In this document: in pieces, positions 47,201 through 57,325 of the stretch
How positions within the stretch are numbered: position 1 is the first letter of the stretch
How the letters are laid out: each line of letters starts with the position of its first letter
Assembly (NCBI GenBank): GCA_030248195.1
Contig: JASAND010020355.1
Location: 88,357-152,356 of the forward strand
Origin: Trissonchulus latispiculum
Taxonomy: Eukaryota > Nematoda > Enoplea > Enoplida > Ironidae
Direction: 5' to 3'
DNA: 64,000 nucleotides
Made by a program: the position numbers and the translations under genes
The notes under the pieces: model-generated
Database searches by the model: none
What the model was told of the DNA's origin: nothing
What the model saw: only the letters and a program-made list of their open reading frames with translations

Positions 47201-50200
47201 ACATTGGACTAGAGGGGAAAATGCCCTAGACGGGCATGCAGTGGCTAGAATAGGGAAAGAAGGAAGGGCGGAAAAATGCCAATATAATTGACAGTCGGCG
47301 CTGAAAATGACAGAAACTAGATTCAGCGCCAAATAGGGAAAACAGTCGGCGCTGAAAATTATAGAAACTAGATTCAGCGCCGAATAGGGAATGCAGTCGG
47401 GTAGCGTGGAACAGGCAATTTCTCCGTCCATCCTATTCGCGTGAACTGCTCTGCACTACCTGAGAACGTGGTATATATTGCGTTTGTAATGAGGCAGGCT
47501 ACAGTCATATCGTTTGTGTAAGCAAAGTCTGCTTTTGAAGAGTAGAAAGTTCGTTGTTGATTGTGGATCATGAACTAACGCAGTTAACATTAAGCGTCAT
47601 TATGTGAACGAAATGTGGTGTAGCTAGCTAGCTTTGTTCTTTAACATAAAGTTAAAGCCGGAACGCTGTCTTTTGCATAAAGTACATAAAGTACATTGTC
47701 TATTAGTATTCGTAGTTCCAACTGGAAATACTCTGTTACGCATTTGGACTTTTAATAATTTCGCTCTTAATAGTAGTCTAAAACAAATTAAAAGTGTCAT
47801 TGATCGTTAAAAATGTTGATTTGGAAAAGCCGATAAAAGTATGTGCCAAAATGAAATCTTAATCCTGTCCTATATTAAGACATTAAAACGTGATGTTAGT
47901 AGATATGCTACAGTCGCGAGGCTCAAGTAAGTCTAAAAGTAGACAACTCAGGGACAATTTCTATATTGCTGTTTAAGATAAAATTGCACGCGAAAGCAGG
48001 CGCTCATATCAACATATTGTAATTTACGCGCGTAGGTATAAAACTCATTCACAGTTAATGAGATTACCGTATCGAAGGTAACATTGTTAGAAAAATGAAC
48101 CGTTGAGCTGGATATATCGCAATTCACGCGAATAGGATGGACGGAGGAATTGCCTGTTCCCGCTACCCGACTCATTTGATACCAAACTTGGCTACTTTTG
48201 GAAAAATCTATTTTTGGGTATTTTGGACCGGCTCGACCCTGGTCATGGCGCCACAGGCAGGTGGGTCCACTTTGGAGGGGTCCTCCAATGACAAAAAATG
48301 TTTGCCTCACCAAGCGCTTTCATTTGATACCAAATTTGCAAACTTTTCGAAAAATCGATTTTTGACCGGCCCTCACCCCTGACCAGGGCACCACACCTCG
48401 CAAGGGACACTTTAGAGGGGTCCTCTAATGACAAAAAATGTTCGCCTCACCATGGGCTTTCATTTGATACCAAACTTAAAAAATTATCAAAAATTGCTTT
48501 TGGACCGGTCTGGACCCTGGTCAGGGCGCCACAGGCCGCTGGGTCCACTTTGGAGGGGTCCTCCAATGACAAAAAATGTTCGCCTCACCAAGATCTTTCA
48601 TTTGATACCAAACTTGGCCACTTTTGGAAAAAACTATTTTTGGCCATTTTGGACCGGTCTGGACCCTGGTCAGGACGCCACAGGCCGCTGGGTCCACTTT
48701 GGAGGGGTCCTCCAATGATAAAAAATGTTCGCCTCATCAAGGGCTTTCATTTGATACCAAACTTGGCCACTTTTGGAAAAATCGATTTTTGGCCATTTTG
48801 GGCCCGGTCCCCGGTCCGGACCCCTGGCCAGGGCGCCACAGGGGTCAGGGCAAAACCTACTATAGCCTATGCTGTAGTGCTCCCGCAGCCCACCCTAAAT
48901 CCCAAATAAGAGAGACCTGCTCACTGTAGATATTTCTGTAGAAGAGGTTAAAGTTGGAGTTGCGACACGGTAGGGCCCACCACCATCAGGGTGCCCCCAG
49001 CCACATGGATAGGTCGTAGAGCGAAACTAATGGGCCATTTAGACTCACCATATAGGGGTTCCTATTCGAATACGAAACCTCAGCCCAGCAGCTCTTATGT
49101 ATAGGGCTGCCTACTCCGCAGGCCCAGACCCCCCTTTTACACGTTAACTAGTGACCCCTGGCCAGAAAACTACAGGGGACAGATCCAAAATTCATATACC
49201 CCATGGCAATTAGGGCCATGGGGCCATGCTCCTCGCCGAACCTCAGACCCATCGGCCTGCCCCAGTTCAAGTTTACTTGAACAGAAGGATTGACCATTTT
49301 GGAAAAACACTCTCCGAAAAAATCGAAATCCTGCTATGTACACAGACCTATGGGGGGCCCTACCTACTCCATACTCATTTCCCCAAAACTGGGGGGAAAA
49401 GTTGTTCAAAAAAACCCTATATGGTATAGAAAATCTAAGACCTCCGACCCCGGGGGGGGGGGGGAATGGCGAGAAAATCGTGCATTGAAAAATTGAATCT
49501 GTCATATCTCAAAAACGGCTCGGCCGATTTTGCTCAAATTTGCAGAGCATGGACCCCTCGTGAAGGGCTTTCTACTGGCACAATATGAAGGCTCTACCTC
49601 AACTCCTCCGCCGGCAACAGGGAAAACTATGTTCCAGCACTACACAATGCGCCTTTTTTCCCTGCGCTGACGCGCACTACCTGGTGTACGCATTTCTTGT
49701 AAAAGGTAATTTATCGTGCCGAATGCGCGAAAAATCTTTTAAAAACCCCCAAAAAGGGGGATCCAGACCACATGAACCCCCCCTCCCCCCCTTGGTGCGG
49801 TCTATATCCGCTTCCCTGAACGTTCGTTACGTACGTATATACATACCTGCATGCCAAACATATTGCACCCAGACATAGGTAGAGGCCAGAAAGAAAAGCC
49901 ATTGGACCGGAATGAACAGGAAACAGACAACGTCCGACGTGGCCGCTATGCAGACAAAGAATGCCGAAAAGGCAAAACCCTGATAGCGAAAGGAGTCATA
50001 GACGCTGCGCAGGAACAGCCAAAAGGGCCACAAATATTCCAGTCTAAATTCCAGCAGAAAGTCTGTCATCAGAATGCTGCCCCAGACCAGCAGAAATTTC
50101 ACATAGATCAGCGTTCTACAAATGCAAATATACGTATACAATATCATTATTACAAGTATGAAAAATGCTCCTTGCAGTCGCATGAAAAAGTTAATATGAG

Positions 50201-53200
50201 CTATGATGGTCAACATTTAAATGTGTCAAGGACAAGATTTAAAATGTTTAATATGAGCCAACATCTAAATAAGTAGAGGACAAGATGTAAACGGCTAATA
50301 TGAGCCGCTACGTTTCTCTTGGGCTCATATTGACGCTCATTTAGCTTTTGCTTACTTTTAATCCAACACTGAAATGGCTTGCATGAATAACGACGCATAA
50401 ACATTAATTTTGCAAAGCTGTACGTAAATGTTTTCTTCTCCACCGCTACATCCAAGTACAAATTTAAGGCCACCACATAAAGTCAACAAAACGAAACCGA
50501 AGTCCAATCTAATGAAGAAACGAAAATGTGGAACTTACACATGTTGTGAAATCTTGAGAAATCACATTTGAAGTTATCATCGCAATCATCACATTAATTC
50601 AATATTCCCAAGCCAATCAAATCGTTTATAAACACTGATGCTTATATGCCAACCGTAAACTGTATATGTTTGCCATTTTAGTCGCGTCAATATGAGCCCA
50701 AGAGAAACGTAGCGGCTCATATTAGCCGTTTACATCTTGTCCTCTACTTATTTAGATGTTGGCTCATATTAAACATTTTAAATCTTGTCCTTGACACATT
50801 TAAATGTTGACCATCATAGCTCATATTAACTTTTTCATGCGACTGCAAGGAGCATTTTTCATACTTGTCCTCAGTCTAGTTTTTGGGAACGCTACCATAA
50901 CTGTGGCAGTAGCAATCACAAATTCCACCAGTGAATTCCCCATACCCAATAAGCTTTGCATGCAAAATTTCAGCCTTTCAGCTATCTCCAGTAGCTTGAA
51001 CCAGGAACTGGTTCAACTTTGAACCAGTTGAACCAGATCTGGCCAGCCATGGGTCAGATCAGCAAAGTAACACCACTAGTGAATTCCCCATGCCCAATAA
51101 CCTTTGTATGCAAGATTTCAGCCTTTCAGCTATCTCCAGTTGCTTGAACCAGGAACTGGTTCAACTTTGAACCAGTTGAACCAGATCTGGCCAGCCATGG
51201 GTCGGATCACCAAAGTTACACCACCAGTGAATTCCCCTTGCCCAATAACCTTTGTATGCAAAATTTCAGCCTTCTAGCTATCTCCAGTTGCTTGAACCAG
51301 GAAACTGGTTCAACCTTGAACCAGTTGAACCAGATCTGGCCAGCCATGGGTCGGATCACCAAAGTTACACCACCAGTGAATTCCCCTTGCCCAATAACCT
51401 TTGTATGCAAAATTTCAGCCTTCTAGCTATCTCCAGTTGCTTGAACCAGGACCTGGTTCAACCTTGAACCAGTTGAACCAGATCTGGCCAGCCATGGGTC
51501 GGATCACCAAAGTTACACCACCAGTGAATTCCCCTTGCCCAATAACCTTTGTATGCAAAATTTCAGCCTTCTAGCTATCTCCAGTTGCTTGAACCAGGAA
51601 CTGGTTCAACTTTGAACCAGTTGAACCAGATCTGGCCAGCCATGGGTTGGATCACCAAAGTTACACCACCACTGAATTCCCCATGCCCAACAACCTTTGT
51701 ATGCAAGATTTCAGCCTTTCAGCTATCTCCAGTAGCTTGAACCAGGAACTGGTTCAACACTGAACCAGTTGAACCAGATCTGGCCAGCCATGGGTCGGAT
51801 CACCAAAGTTACACCACCAGTGAATTCCCCATGCCCAGTAACCTTTGTATGCAAAATTTCAGCCTTCCAACTATCTCCAGTAGCTTGAACCAGGAACTGG
51901 TTCAACTTTGAACCAGTTGAACCAGATCTGGCCAGGCATGGGTCGGATCACCAAAGTAACACCACCAGTGAATTCCCCATGCCCAATAACCTTTGTATGC
52001 AAAATTTCAGCCTTCCAACTATCTCCAGTAGCTTGAACCAGGAACTGGTTCAACTTTGAACCAGTTGAACCAGATCTGGCCAGCCATGGGTCGGATCACC
52101 AAAGTAACACCACCAGTGAATTCCCCATGCCCAATAACCTTTGTATGCAAAATTTCAGCCTTCTAGCTATCTCCAGTAGCTTGAACCAGGAACTGGTTCA
52201 ACTTTGAACCAGTTGAACCAGATGAACCAGGCGAGATACGGTGTCGGCACTATGCTCATCGTGTTCAGCGACCCCGATTTACTATATATGGGTACCACCC
52301 CAAGGCCGAAAAACGCTGTTTTTGCCCGTTTTTAGACTATTTTAAAATTTTCGGACATAGAAATTTTTCAGCTTGAAGGTGTCCAAAAACGCTATTTTTT
52401 CCATTTTTGACCATCTATAAAAATCGAACCAGATTGAAATTCGGAAAAAAAAACATAAACTTGCTAAGTACCATTGCCTAGATATTCAAAAAATAGTATA
52501 GAAAAATTTTTCCTATGGGCCGTTCGAAAAATCGAGTTAACACAAAATTGACAAAAATCATGCTGAATACAGAGAAAAAACCCCACTTTCAAACCCGTAA
52601 GAGAAAGTCGATTTTTTCAAAGTTCATTTTTCCGGGCAAGTTTAGTATCATTCGAAAGCTCTCGGCCTGGAGATTTCAAAAATGTACATATTAGCTCTTA
52701 ATTCCTTCCCGTTAATTAGTTATGCCTAATTAGCACTTTTCAAAATCCGCAAAGTGTTTTATAGGGATATTAGGGGCGGGACGAGAAAGAGGGAAAAGGG
52801 GGGGGGGAAAAGAAAGAGAGGTGGAAAATTATAATAGGAGGGAAAAAATAAAAAAAGGGGGGTGAGGGGGAGGGGAGGGGGGTGGGAAGGGCGCGTTGGG
52901 GGTATGGGGGGGTGGGTCAGGCTTCGAGACTTTTATTTTTTCCCCTCTATATCCCAGAAGAATGTCATTAGCTTCATATAATGTTTGGTTATAGGTATCC
53001 TGTCTGAATCTATTTTAGCTCAACACGTATTATAAGGTATATATGTGAAGGGGGGCTCTCCGAGCACCCCTAAATCATAAGACACACACTGCAAACTTGA
53101 AACAAATGCATAAAGCTCCTGTTAACCGGTATTCTTCAAGTCTTCAGTATCGGCTTACTGTACACAGCACTTATACAATAAAATACACAGCTGATGTGTA

Positions 53201-55938
53201 AAAATTTGATGTGTGCTTATATACCCACGGATTGACTTTACTTATTGTATCAAGACCACACGTATGTCATGACAATTACGTGTACATGCGAATTTGAAAA
53301 GTGAAAAATAATTAACTCAACTTAGTATCCTCGCGTCAATATGAGCCCAAGAGAAACGTGGCGGCTCATATTAGCCAGTTACAGCTTGTCCTTTACCGAT
53401 TTAGATGCTGGCTCATATTAGACGTTTTAAATCTTGTCCTTGACATATTTAAATGTTGACCATCATAGCTCATATTGCATTTTACATGCGACTGCAAGGA
53501 GCATTTTTCCTACTTATCCTTCTTCCAATATTTGGGAGCGCTGCTCTTAGGCAGAAGTAGTCTGCAATTTATTACTCCCAGAAGATTCTCTATTCCAAAC
53601 AATGACCACTGTCTTCGGGGGTTTGACCACTGGTCAATAGACCACCTAGCCCGTAGCAACCAGTGGTCACTTCCGTCGGGTCTGAAAATATGCTCATTGA
53701 AACGAGCGTAGTCGATTTACTATATATGCCCCCAACCGAAACCCCGAAAAACGCTGTTTTATGGGGTTTGACCCAGGGTTTTTTTTGGTTTCACGATTTG
53801 CGCCAATGCTGCGTCAGGGAAAATTTTATTGCGTCAGGAACTGGGGTCACTGCGTCAAAAATAAAATTTATTTTTAAACGATTTAATAAGTATTTTCAAC
53901 ATTATTTTAATGTGTAACCAATGTTTAACTATTTAACCGTCAATACACAGCATTAAACACATTTTCCACCTGTTTTTCAAATTTTGCATCTTTAAAGTAG
54001 ATTTTAATGTGTGAAGCATTAAGATCAAGAGAAAGAACCAACACGGGGGGTCTGGGGGCGGAGCCCCCAGAAGTTGAAGAATTTTTGCAGTTAAGACTCT
54101 CCCAGGAATTAATTTAGAGCATTTTCGCGACCAGTTGATGTGGTATTAAGTATGGCCGGTTGTTGCAATATCGAATGTATATATATTAAAATCTTTTTAA
54201 GTGCTACATCTGCAAGACTTGCAAGCTGTTCCCGCTGCTACATGCGCCCTTATATTCAATGATTAAATAAAATATTAGTTTGTCAGTCATCTTAGCACTC
54301 AGCGAGAAGTAAGAAGGCAGACATGCGGGGGTCTGGGGGCGCAGCCCCCAGCAGAAAATTTTTAGAAATATTTGTTTGAAACGTTTGAAACACAATTTTT
54401 CCAGCAAGTTTGCACAATTTTGCCTCTAGTTGAAGTTCAAATCCAGCTGCGCCAGGCTTGCGTCAGGGTTAATTTCATTTGCGTCACACGAAAAAAATTT
54501 GCGCCATGACGCAGCCCCTGACGCAAGAAAACCATGGTTTGACCACTGGTCAATAGGCCACCTAGACCATAGTGACCAGTGGTCACTTCCGTCGGTTCTG
54601 AAAATATGCTCATTGAAACGAGCGTAGTCGATTTACTATATATGCCCCCAACCAAAACCCCGAAAAACGCTGTTTTAGTGACTTTTCCCAACTTTGACCC
54701 TAACTTTGACCGTGGGCGAGGTGCCACGGGGCCATGCTGACCAGTGGTCACTTCGGGCGGTTTCGACAGTATGCTCATCGTGTTCAGCGACCCCGATTTA
54801 CTATATATGCGCACCACCAAATGGCCAAAAAACGCTATTTTAGACGACTTTTTGACAATTTTCTGTGTTGGGACCTCGAAGTCCAAACGTCGATTTTTCC
54901 ATTTTTGACCATCTGTAAAAATCGACCCAGAGCGAAATTCGGAAATCAAACATAAACTGGATCTGGACCATCGCCTAGATAATCAAAAATTAGTATAGAA
55001 AAATTTTTCCTATGGGCCGTTTGAAAAATCGGTGTGCGCAAAAATGGCCCTATAAAAGTGGTCGATACAGAGAAAAAACCCCCACTTTTAGACTTGTGCG
55101 CTCCGCGCACCCTCATGATAATACGTACAATCATATTCATCAGTTTGTCATCAAAAACACAACATGAAAATTACACAACAATTTTCGACTATTACAGCAC
55201 CATAGTAGCTAACAAAACAACATAGCAAATCGGAAACGCGCTCCCTACTCACTATGAAACGGCGCAGGATATATATATATATATTTCCACAGAGGGACCC
55301 TCTCCGAAATCCACCACTCCAGATTTTTGTTTCACACAGGGATTTTTTGGTTTCCCAATTTTTTGCCAAGAGGCACATTTTTCATAGATTTTTACGTAAA
55401 AACTGTAAGGTGTTGGTCGAAATCTAGGCATTCTTATGAAGAAGTTTTTGCATTTTTCGATTCAAAGACCGTGCCAAAGGAAAACGTTTTTGGCTCTTTC
55501 TTGCAAAACATCTCCCCTCCCCAAACCCGAAAAAGTCCCCACCTCACTTATATATATAAGAAGCCAAGCTGCTATTGGACATTACTGCGACAAGTTTTTA
55601 AGGACAAAAATTTCGAAAACTTTCCGGCTTCGTCGGAAGTTTTTAATTTAAAATCGCCGATATATATTGGTATTAAAACTGAAAATTTGAGTAAGTTTCA
55701 ACTTACATGATAATATGTATATAATAGCAGTATACGTAAACAACAGGCAATTTTTCTCGCATACGTACGTATATATGTCAGTTCATGTTACTCCCACCCC
55801 ACCCCAATTTATTTTAGCCTAGAAAAACCGTTTGAATAAAAAAACGGTGACATACCCACTGCAAAGGCCTTCCCCAATTCGGCCTTTCTTGACGCCGCGG
55901 CGAAGCTTAGTTCCGTCAAAGTTTCTAGCCCGTTTCAT
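35021..55938 (-). CDS. MACO1: Gene B: macoilin, complete, 13 exons, 1010 aa
   Basis: Thirteen exons join with consensus GT-AG sites and matching phases to 3033 coding bases including the stop. The N-terminus (MKRARNFDGTKLRR), the multipass block and the coiled-coil blocks align by eye with vertebrate macoilin (MACO1/TMEM57, about 664 residues). Macoilin is known as an endoplasmic reticulum membrane protein of neurons that influences neuronal activity in worms. Residues 28-161 hold about four membrane segments; residues 627-862 hold the coiled coils. Residues 228-625, from two exons, are Ser/Gly/Pro/Asn-rich and account for the extra length. Introns run from 301 bp to 5.7 kb and hold most of the transposons and the 148-bp satellite. 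No polyadenylation signal or promoter was identified. Confidence 0.95.
35711..35897 (-). CDS. MACO1: Macoilin exon 12: terminal helix with polyglutamine
   Basis: 61 codons: QLHAKTMELEELRRQLQEAL, then HYH and about 12 glutamines encoded by mixed CAG/CAA codons, then a low-complexity tail. The helix matches QILQKDQEIKDLKQK of human macoilin; the polyglutamine is an addition. Acceptor TTTCAG, donor GTAAGT. Confidence 0.9.
36559..36694 (-). CDS. MACO1: Macoilin exon 11: invariant coiled-coil block
   Basis: 45 codons including LENSLSAETRIKLDLFSALG then DARRQLEISQ, nearly identical to vertebrate macoilin and the most conserved block of the C-terminal half. Acceptor CTGCAG, donor CAGA|GTAAGA; the split Asn codon joins exon 12. 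Confidence 0.97.
36971..37506. mobile_element. Mariner/Tc1-like foldback element in macoilin intron 10
   Basis: Begins TATACAGTATTGCTCAAAAC and ends GAGCTATACTGTATA. ACAGT...GCTCAAAA ends and flanking TA are typical of Tc1/mariner. The whole 536 bp is a long near-perfect palindrome with GCGAAGTTCGCGAA words; no transposase frame. Confidence 0.75.
37772..37940 (-). CDS. MACO1: Macoilin exon 10: coiled coil 3
   Basis: 56 codons: LSGECGGEGCRSRRRDLELD, then LKKARQELRLSEETLRERDG and ELQSLRKQQETHPDTE. Aligns with the RGECTETLRNRIRELE ... KDTE segment of human macoilin. Acceptor GTCTAG; the donor GAG|GTCAGC gives phase 0, as exon 11 needs. Confidence 0.92.
38931..39173 (-). CDS. MACO1: Macoilin exon 9: coiled coil 2 with poly-Ala tail
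   Basis: 80 codons: LHNLVRSRQQDKQTITSLEK, then a Lys/Glu/Gln-rich helix ending in a run of about ten alanines and ASSASNANR. Human macoilin has a similar Ala-rich stretch here, shorter. Acceptor TTTGCAG, donor AATAG|GTAGGT. Confidence 0.93.
40065..40223 (-). CDS. MACO1: Macoilin exon 8: coiled coil 1
   Basis: 52 codons; SWELDIQKLREDLRASRDGE then KELRQQLSQLGQEEK and ELGQLKNTNDQLQQK. Heptad-like Leu spacing is clear, and it aligns with the LEQDIKKLKADLQASRQVE region of human macoilin. Borders TTCTAG and GTGCGT; phases 2-2 fit both neighbours. Confidence 0.93.
40525..41056 (-). CDS. MACO1: Macoilin exon 7: low-complexity linker continued
   Basis: 176 codons (residues 450-625), phase 1 to 2. 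Contains serine runs (STSSSSSTTLL), a NPNPNPNPGPG dipeptide run, glycine runs, a basic Gly/Arg patch (GKGRRPPQKFGGRGHSK) and an Asn run (NVNNNNNTNNP). Likely disordered. The last residues (QKILNKEMALR) begin the helical region. Acceptor TTTCTAG, donor TTAAG|GTAAGG. Confidence 0.85.
42009..42674 (-). CDS. MACO1: Macoilin exon 6: low-complexity Ser/Gly linker
   Basis: 221 codons (residues 228-448), phase 1-1, rich in Ser, Gly, Thr, Pro and Asn with runs of His and Tyr. No domain is recognisable. It corresponds in position to the poorly conserved Lys/Asn/Ser-rich linker of vertebrate macoilin but is much longer. Borders are TTTCAG and GGAG|GTGTGT. Coding GC content is far above that of the surrounding introns. 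Confidence 0.85.
43000..43373. mobile_element. hAT-type non-autonomous element in macoilin intron 5
   Basis: Perfect 13-bp terminal inverted repeats TAGTGATGGGCAC, flanked by a perfect 8-bp duplication GAAGCAAT (42992-42999, 43374-43381), as made by hAT transposases. Subterminal ATCCGGATA words occur in both orientations. No coding frame. Confidence 0.85.
43446..43575 (-). CDS. MACO1: Macoilin exon 5: juxtamembrane helix
   Basis: 43 codons: RKQREIAKENGYYMQLLDEA, then LPVDQR and an Asn/Ser-rich tail (STNNNSNK). The first part matches the RKQKEVQKEN region of human macoilin. Two overlapping GT donors exist; the GTATGT one is chosen because it alone gives the phase required by exon 6. Confidence 0.95.
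44330..44396 (-). CDS. MACO1: Macoilin exon 4
   Basis: 67 bp encoding IGYPVVTLGFGVKSYVSYKF followed by RL; this block is almost unchanged from human macoilin. Acceptor TTACAG, donor GTAAGT. It links the last membrane segment to the cytoplasmic helix. Confidence 0.96.
44995..45560. repeat. Inverted repeat with GGGAAAAACCCA words
   Basis: GGCGGGAAAAAACCCATCGG near 44998 pairs with CCGATGGGTTTTTTCCCGCC-type sequence near 45540, with a 500-bp spacer. A further copy of the word is at 44640-44690. In macoilin intron 3. Confidence 0.5.
46119..46290. mobile_element. Small foldback element with AGTAGAGT words
   Basis: Ends AAGGGCCTTTTCAAGAAAGG and CTTTCTTGAAAAAGGCCTT are inverted repeats; between are AGAGTAGAGT on the left and ACTCTACTCT on the right. 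It stops 26 bp short of macoilin exon 3. Confidence 0.7.
46317..46446 (-). CDS. MACO1: Macoilin exon 3: fourth membrane segment
   Basis: 130 bp (phase 1 to 2). It encodes RGVCLPTVCLWCLFIYIEAS and ends DLCRPFAAHC, both conserved in macoilin. The acceptor (TTATAG) and donor (GTACGT) make the split Glu and Cys codons join exactly. This frame is hidden in a raw ORF list because another frame is longer here. Confidence 0.95.
46612..46647 (-). pseudogene. tRNA 5'-half relic
   Basis: Minus strand reads CTTCCGTAGCTCAGATGGCA then GCGCGCTCGCCTAAAA: a normal acceptor strand, D-arm with perfect box A and anticodon-stem start, but the 3' half is missing and replaced by unrelated sequence. A truncated tRNA copy or SINE head. 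Confidence 0.6.
47290..47390. repeat. Two tandem hairpin units of about 57 bp
   Basis: Each unit contains GTCGGCGCTGAAAAT and GATTCAGCGCC, whose GGCGCTGA / TCAGCGCC arms pair. Lies in macoilin intron 2. Confidence 0.55.
47395..48172. mobile_element. Inverted-repeat element with about 50-bp ends
   Basis: GTCGGGTAGCGTGGAACAGG ... ATCCTATTCGCGTGAA at the left is mirrored at 48122-48172 (TTCACGCGAATAGGATGG ... CGCTACCCGAC). About 0.78 kb, no ORF of interest. Its right end abuts the tandem array at 48173. Confidence 0.6.
48173..48880. repeat. Tandem array, five units of 138-149 bp
   Basis: CATTTGATACCAAACTTGGC-type unit starts lie at 48173, 48321, 48461, 48599 and 48748. Each unit continues with a TTGGACCGGTCTGGACCCTG part and TTGGAGGGGTCCTCCAATGA, itself a palindrome. 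Repeating ORFs inside are by-products. In macoilin intron 2. Confidence 0.8.
49847..50115 (-). CDS. MACO1: Macoilin exon 2: three membrane segments
   Basis: 89 full codons (residues 29-117). The stretch FRLEYLWPFWLFLRSVYDSF is nearly identical to vertebrate macoilin, as are FIPVQWLFFLASTYVWVQ and the following YVWH. About three hydrophobic segments are visible. Acceptor TTTGTAG, donor CAG|GTATGT. A perfect 185-bp inverted repeat arm starts 36 bp upstream of the acceptor. Confidence 0.97.
50152..50868. repeat. Perfect 185-bp inverted repeat in macoilin intron 1
   Basis: Arms 50152-50336 and 50684-50868 are equal in length and, read by eye, identical, with a 347-bp spacer. Landmarks: AGCTATGATGGTCAACATTT in the left arm, AAATGTTGACCATCATAGCT in the right. 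A diverged third copy is at 53332-53520. Confidence 0.85.
50925..52225. repeat. 148-bp satellite, nearly nine units
   Basis: GAATTCCCC unit marks fall at 50933, 51081, 51229, 51378, 51526, 51674, 51822, 51970 and 52118: spacing 148 with one 149. Each unit contains a hairpin built from CTGGTTCAACTTTGAACCAG. Units differ by only a few bases. Repeating ORFs are not genes. Macoilin intron 1. Confidence 0.92.
52235..52620. repeat. Dispersed repeat, paired with 54735-55095
   Basis: ATGCTCATCGTGTTCAGCGA, CCCCGATTTACTATATATG and GAAAAATTTTTCCTATGGGC are shared in the same order and spacing with 54735-55095; partial copies of the front part are at 53600-53760 and 54536-54690. Function unknown. Confidence 0.65.
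52790..52920. repeat. G-rich tract with quadruplex potential
   Basis: About 130 bp of almost pure purine, with many runs of four or more G (GGGGGGGGGGAAAAG, GAGGGGGAGGGGAGGGGGG). In macoilin pre-mRNA this is C-rich; the G-rich strand is the other one. Confidence 0.7.
53332..53520. repeat. Third, diverged copy of the 185-bp inverted-repeat arm
   Basis: Same order as the arm at 50684-50868: GCGTCAATATGAGCCCAAGA, GCGGCTCATATTAGCC, TGACCATCATAGCTCATATT, with scattered substitutions. Direct orientation to the right arm. Confidence 0.75.
53600..54690. repeat. Two repeat copies flanking an inserted GCGTCA-rich element
   Basis: TTTGACCACTGGTCAATAG ... TTACTATATATGCCCCCAAC occurs at 53610-53745 and 54537-54650. 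Between them lies DNA with TGCGTCAGGG near both ends (53813, 54462), read in both orientations (TGACGCA), and a GGGGTCTGGGGGC...GCCCCCAG palindrome at 54045 and 54328. Likely nested transposons. Confidence 0.5.
55856..55938 (-). CDS. MACO1: Macoilin exon 1: start codon and basic N-terminus
   Basis: 27 codons plus two bases: MKRARNFDGTKLRRGVKKG then RIGEGLCS. It is too short to appear as a long ORF; I found it by seeking the conserved Met-Lys-Arg start of macoilin. Donor is GG|GTATGT and its split Gly codon is completed exactly by exon 2. The basic stretch precedes the first membrane segment. Confidence 0.9.
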
Positions 55939-56030
55939 ATTGCACCATTATCCGTTACAGGAAACTACTAAGGAATTAAAATGCTCTGTTAATGAGGTTT
56001 CGCTGGCTAAAATAGAAAACGATATAATAT

Positions 56031-56575
56031 AATGGGCGCACCCAGGGGGGATTTTGGGGGTTTCGACCCACCCCCCCTTTTGTCCCACCAGAAGGCAAAC
56101 ATTGAGCGATCTCACTTTTTAAAATATTCGTCACCTGCGGCTTCTTCTATTTCAAATTTTAAAAGTTTAGACGCCCGCGGCGCTATTTTATTTTAAATTT
56201 TAGAATTTTTCGCGTCTGCGGCGCTTTTGTAGCTAAAGCGGTTTAATTTTTCGCGCCTACGACACTATTCTATCTCGATTTCTAAAAATTTTTGCGCCGG
56301 CCGCGCTTTTCTAGCTCAAGTTTTTTCAATCGCTGTGCCTGCAGAGCTTTTTATTCAAATCTTTTCAAAAAATTTCTCAACTTTTATTAAAATCTTGTTA
56401 AAGGTTTCCATTACGGATTTTTCATAATTTCAAAAATGTCTCAACTTCTGGGGGGCTCCGAGTCTCCGCGACTCTGAGTGGGCTACTGACAATTCCCAAA
56501 TTTCATCACTTGTGGTGAAAATTCTTGCCGCCACCCCACCCCACACTAAGAACCTTGGCGAAAGCAAATTTTTTT
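56031..56575. mobile_element. Truncated copy of the GGGCGCACCCAGG element
   Basis: Starts AATGGGCGCACCCAGGGGGG like the insertion at 62530 and shares its internal CTGCGGCGC...TTTTTCGCGCC tandem words and the TTTCAAAAATGTCTCAACTT block. The matching right end was not found. Confidence 0.6.
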
Positions 56576-56879
56576 GGGCTTTTGCGAATATTCGAATAAA
56601 ACTCCAAAAATATGCCCCCAAGCATACCACGGTATATATGGGGCGTGGTTGGTATCTCGCGAAATTGGACTTCCCTTTCCAGAAAATATAAATTTACCTC
56701 TCCCCGCCCGAACCCGCCCGCTCCCGCGACATTTTGCTTCCACTTTGGTTTCTGCTTCGACTTTGCTCTATTTCTGGAAAACCACATTTGTGGCAAAAAT
56801 AACAAAACATTTAAAAAATTTTCCGTTTTTGGATCTTCAAAAATATTCAAAAATAAAGTCTTTGGATCAGCTGGCTTAT

Positions 56880-57260
56880 TTTTACTGGGGGTGGGGGGGG
56901 GGTCCCCCCACTCGGCAACCTCCCCCCCCCCCCCCATTCGAGGTCCCCCCATACATTCTGACCTCCCTCCCCATAACCCAAAAAATTGCCAGATTTCACC
57001 ATTTTTACTCTAAATTTTCAAAAAATTTTCCGGCGTCGCCGGAATTTTAACGAAATTTTCGCTATTTTAGTGTAGAAAACACCTAAAATTTGTCATTTTT
57101 AGCGATTTTTGGCAATTTTTAAACAAAAAACGAAAACATTTGCAAAATTTGTTCCAAAAATATGCCCCCCCCCACTTTTGGTGAGCCCCCCCCATCGAGG
57201 GGAGGGGCAACTTTGAGCCCCCCCATCGCCCCCCCCCCCCCCCATAAATTTTGGCCTAAG
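56880..57260. repeat. C-rich tracts (quadruplex potential on minus strand)
   Basis: Runs of 8-14 C at 56919-56935, 57166-57175 and 57229-57243 within TE debris. No gene. Such tracts are prone to sequencing length errors. Confidence 0.55.
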
Positions 57261-57325
57261 AATAAGCCAGCCAGGACAGTTGTCCATCAGAGAGATGCTC
57301 CAGTCAATTTGGAATCCGATATAGG

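Noticed and set aside
48137..48929. Overlapping ORFs on both strands in the 48-kb array
   Set aside because: By-product of tandem repetition with few stops.
50925..52225. Repeated ORFs across the 148-bp satellite
   Set aside because: The frames recur with the satellite period and carry no start, splice or domain signal.
55327..55710. Plus-strand ORF of 127 residues
   Set aside because: Phe/Lys-rich composition typical of AT-rich repeat DNA here; no conserved motif.
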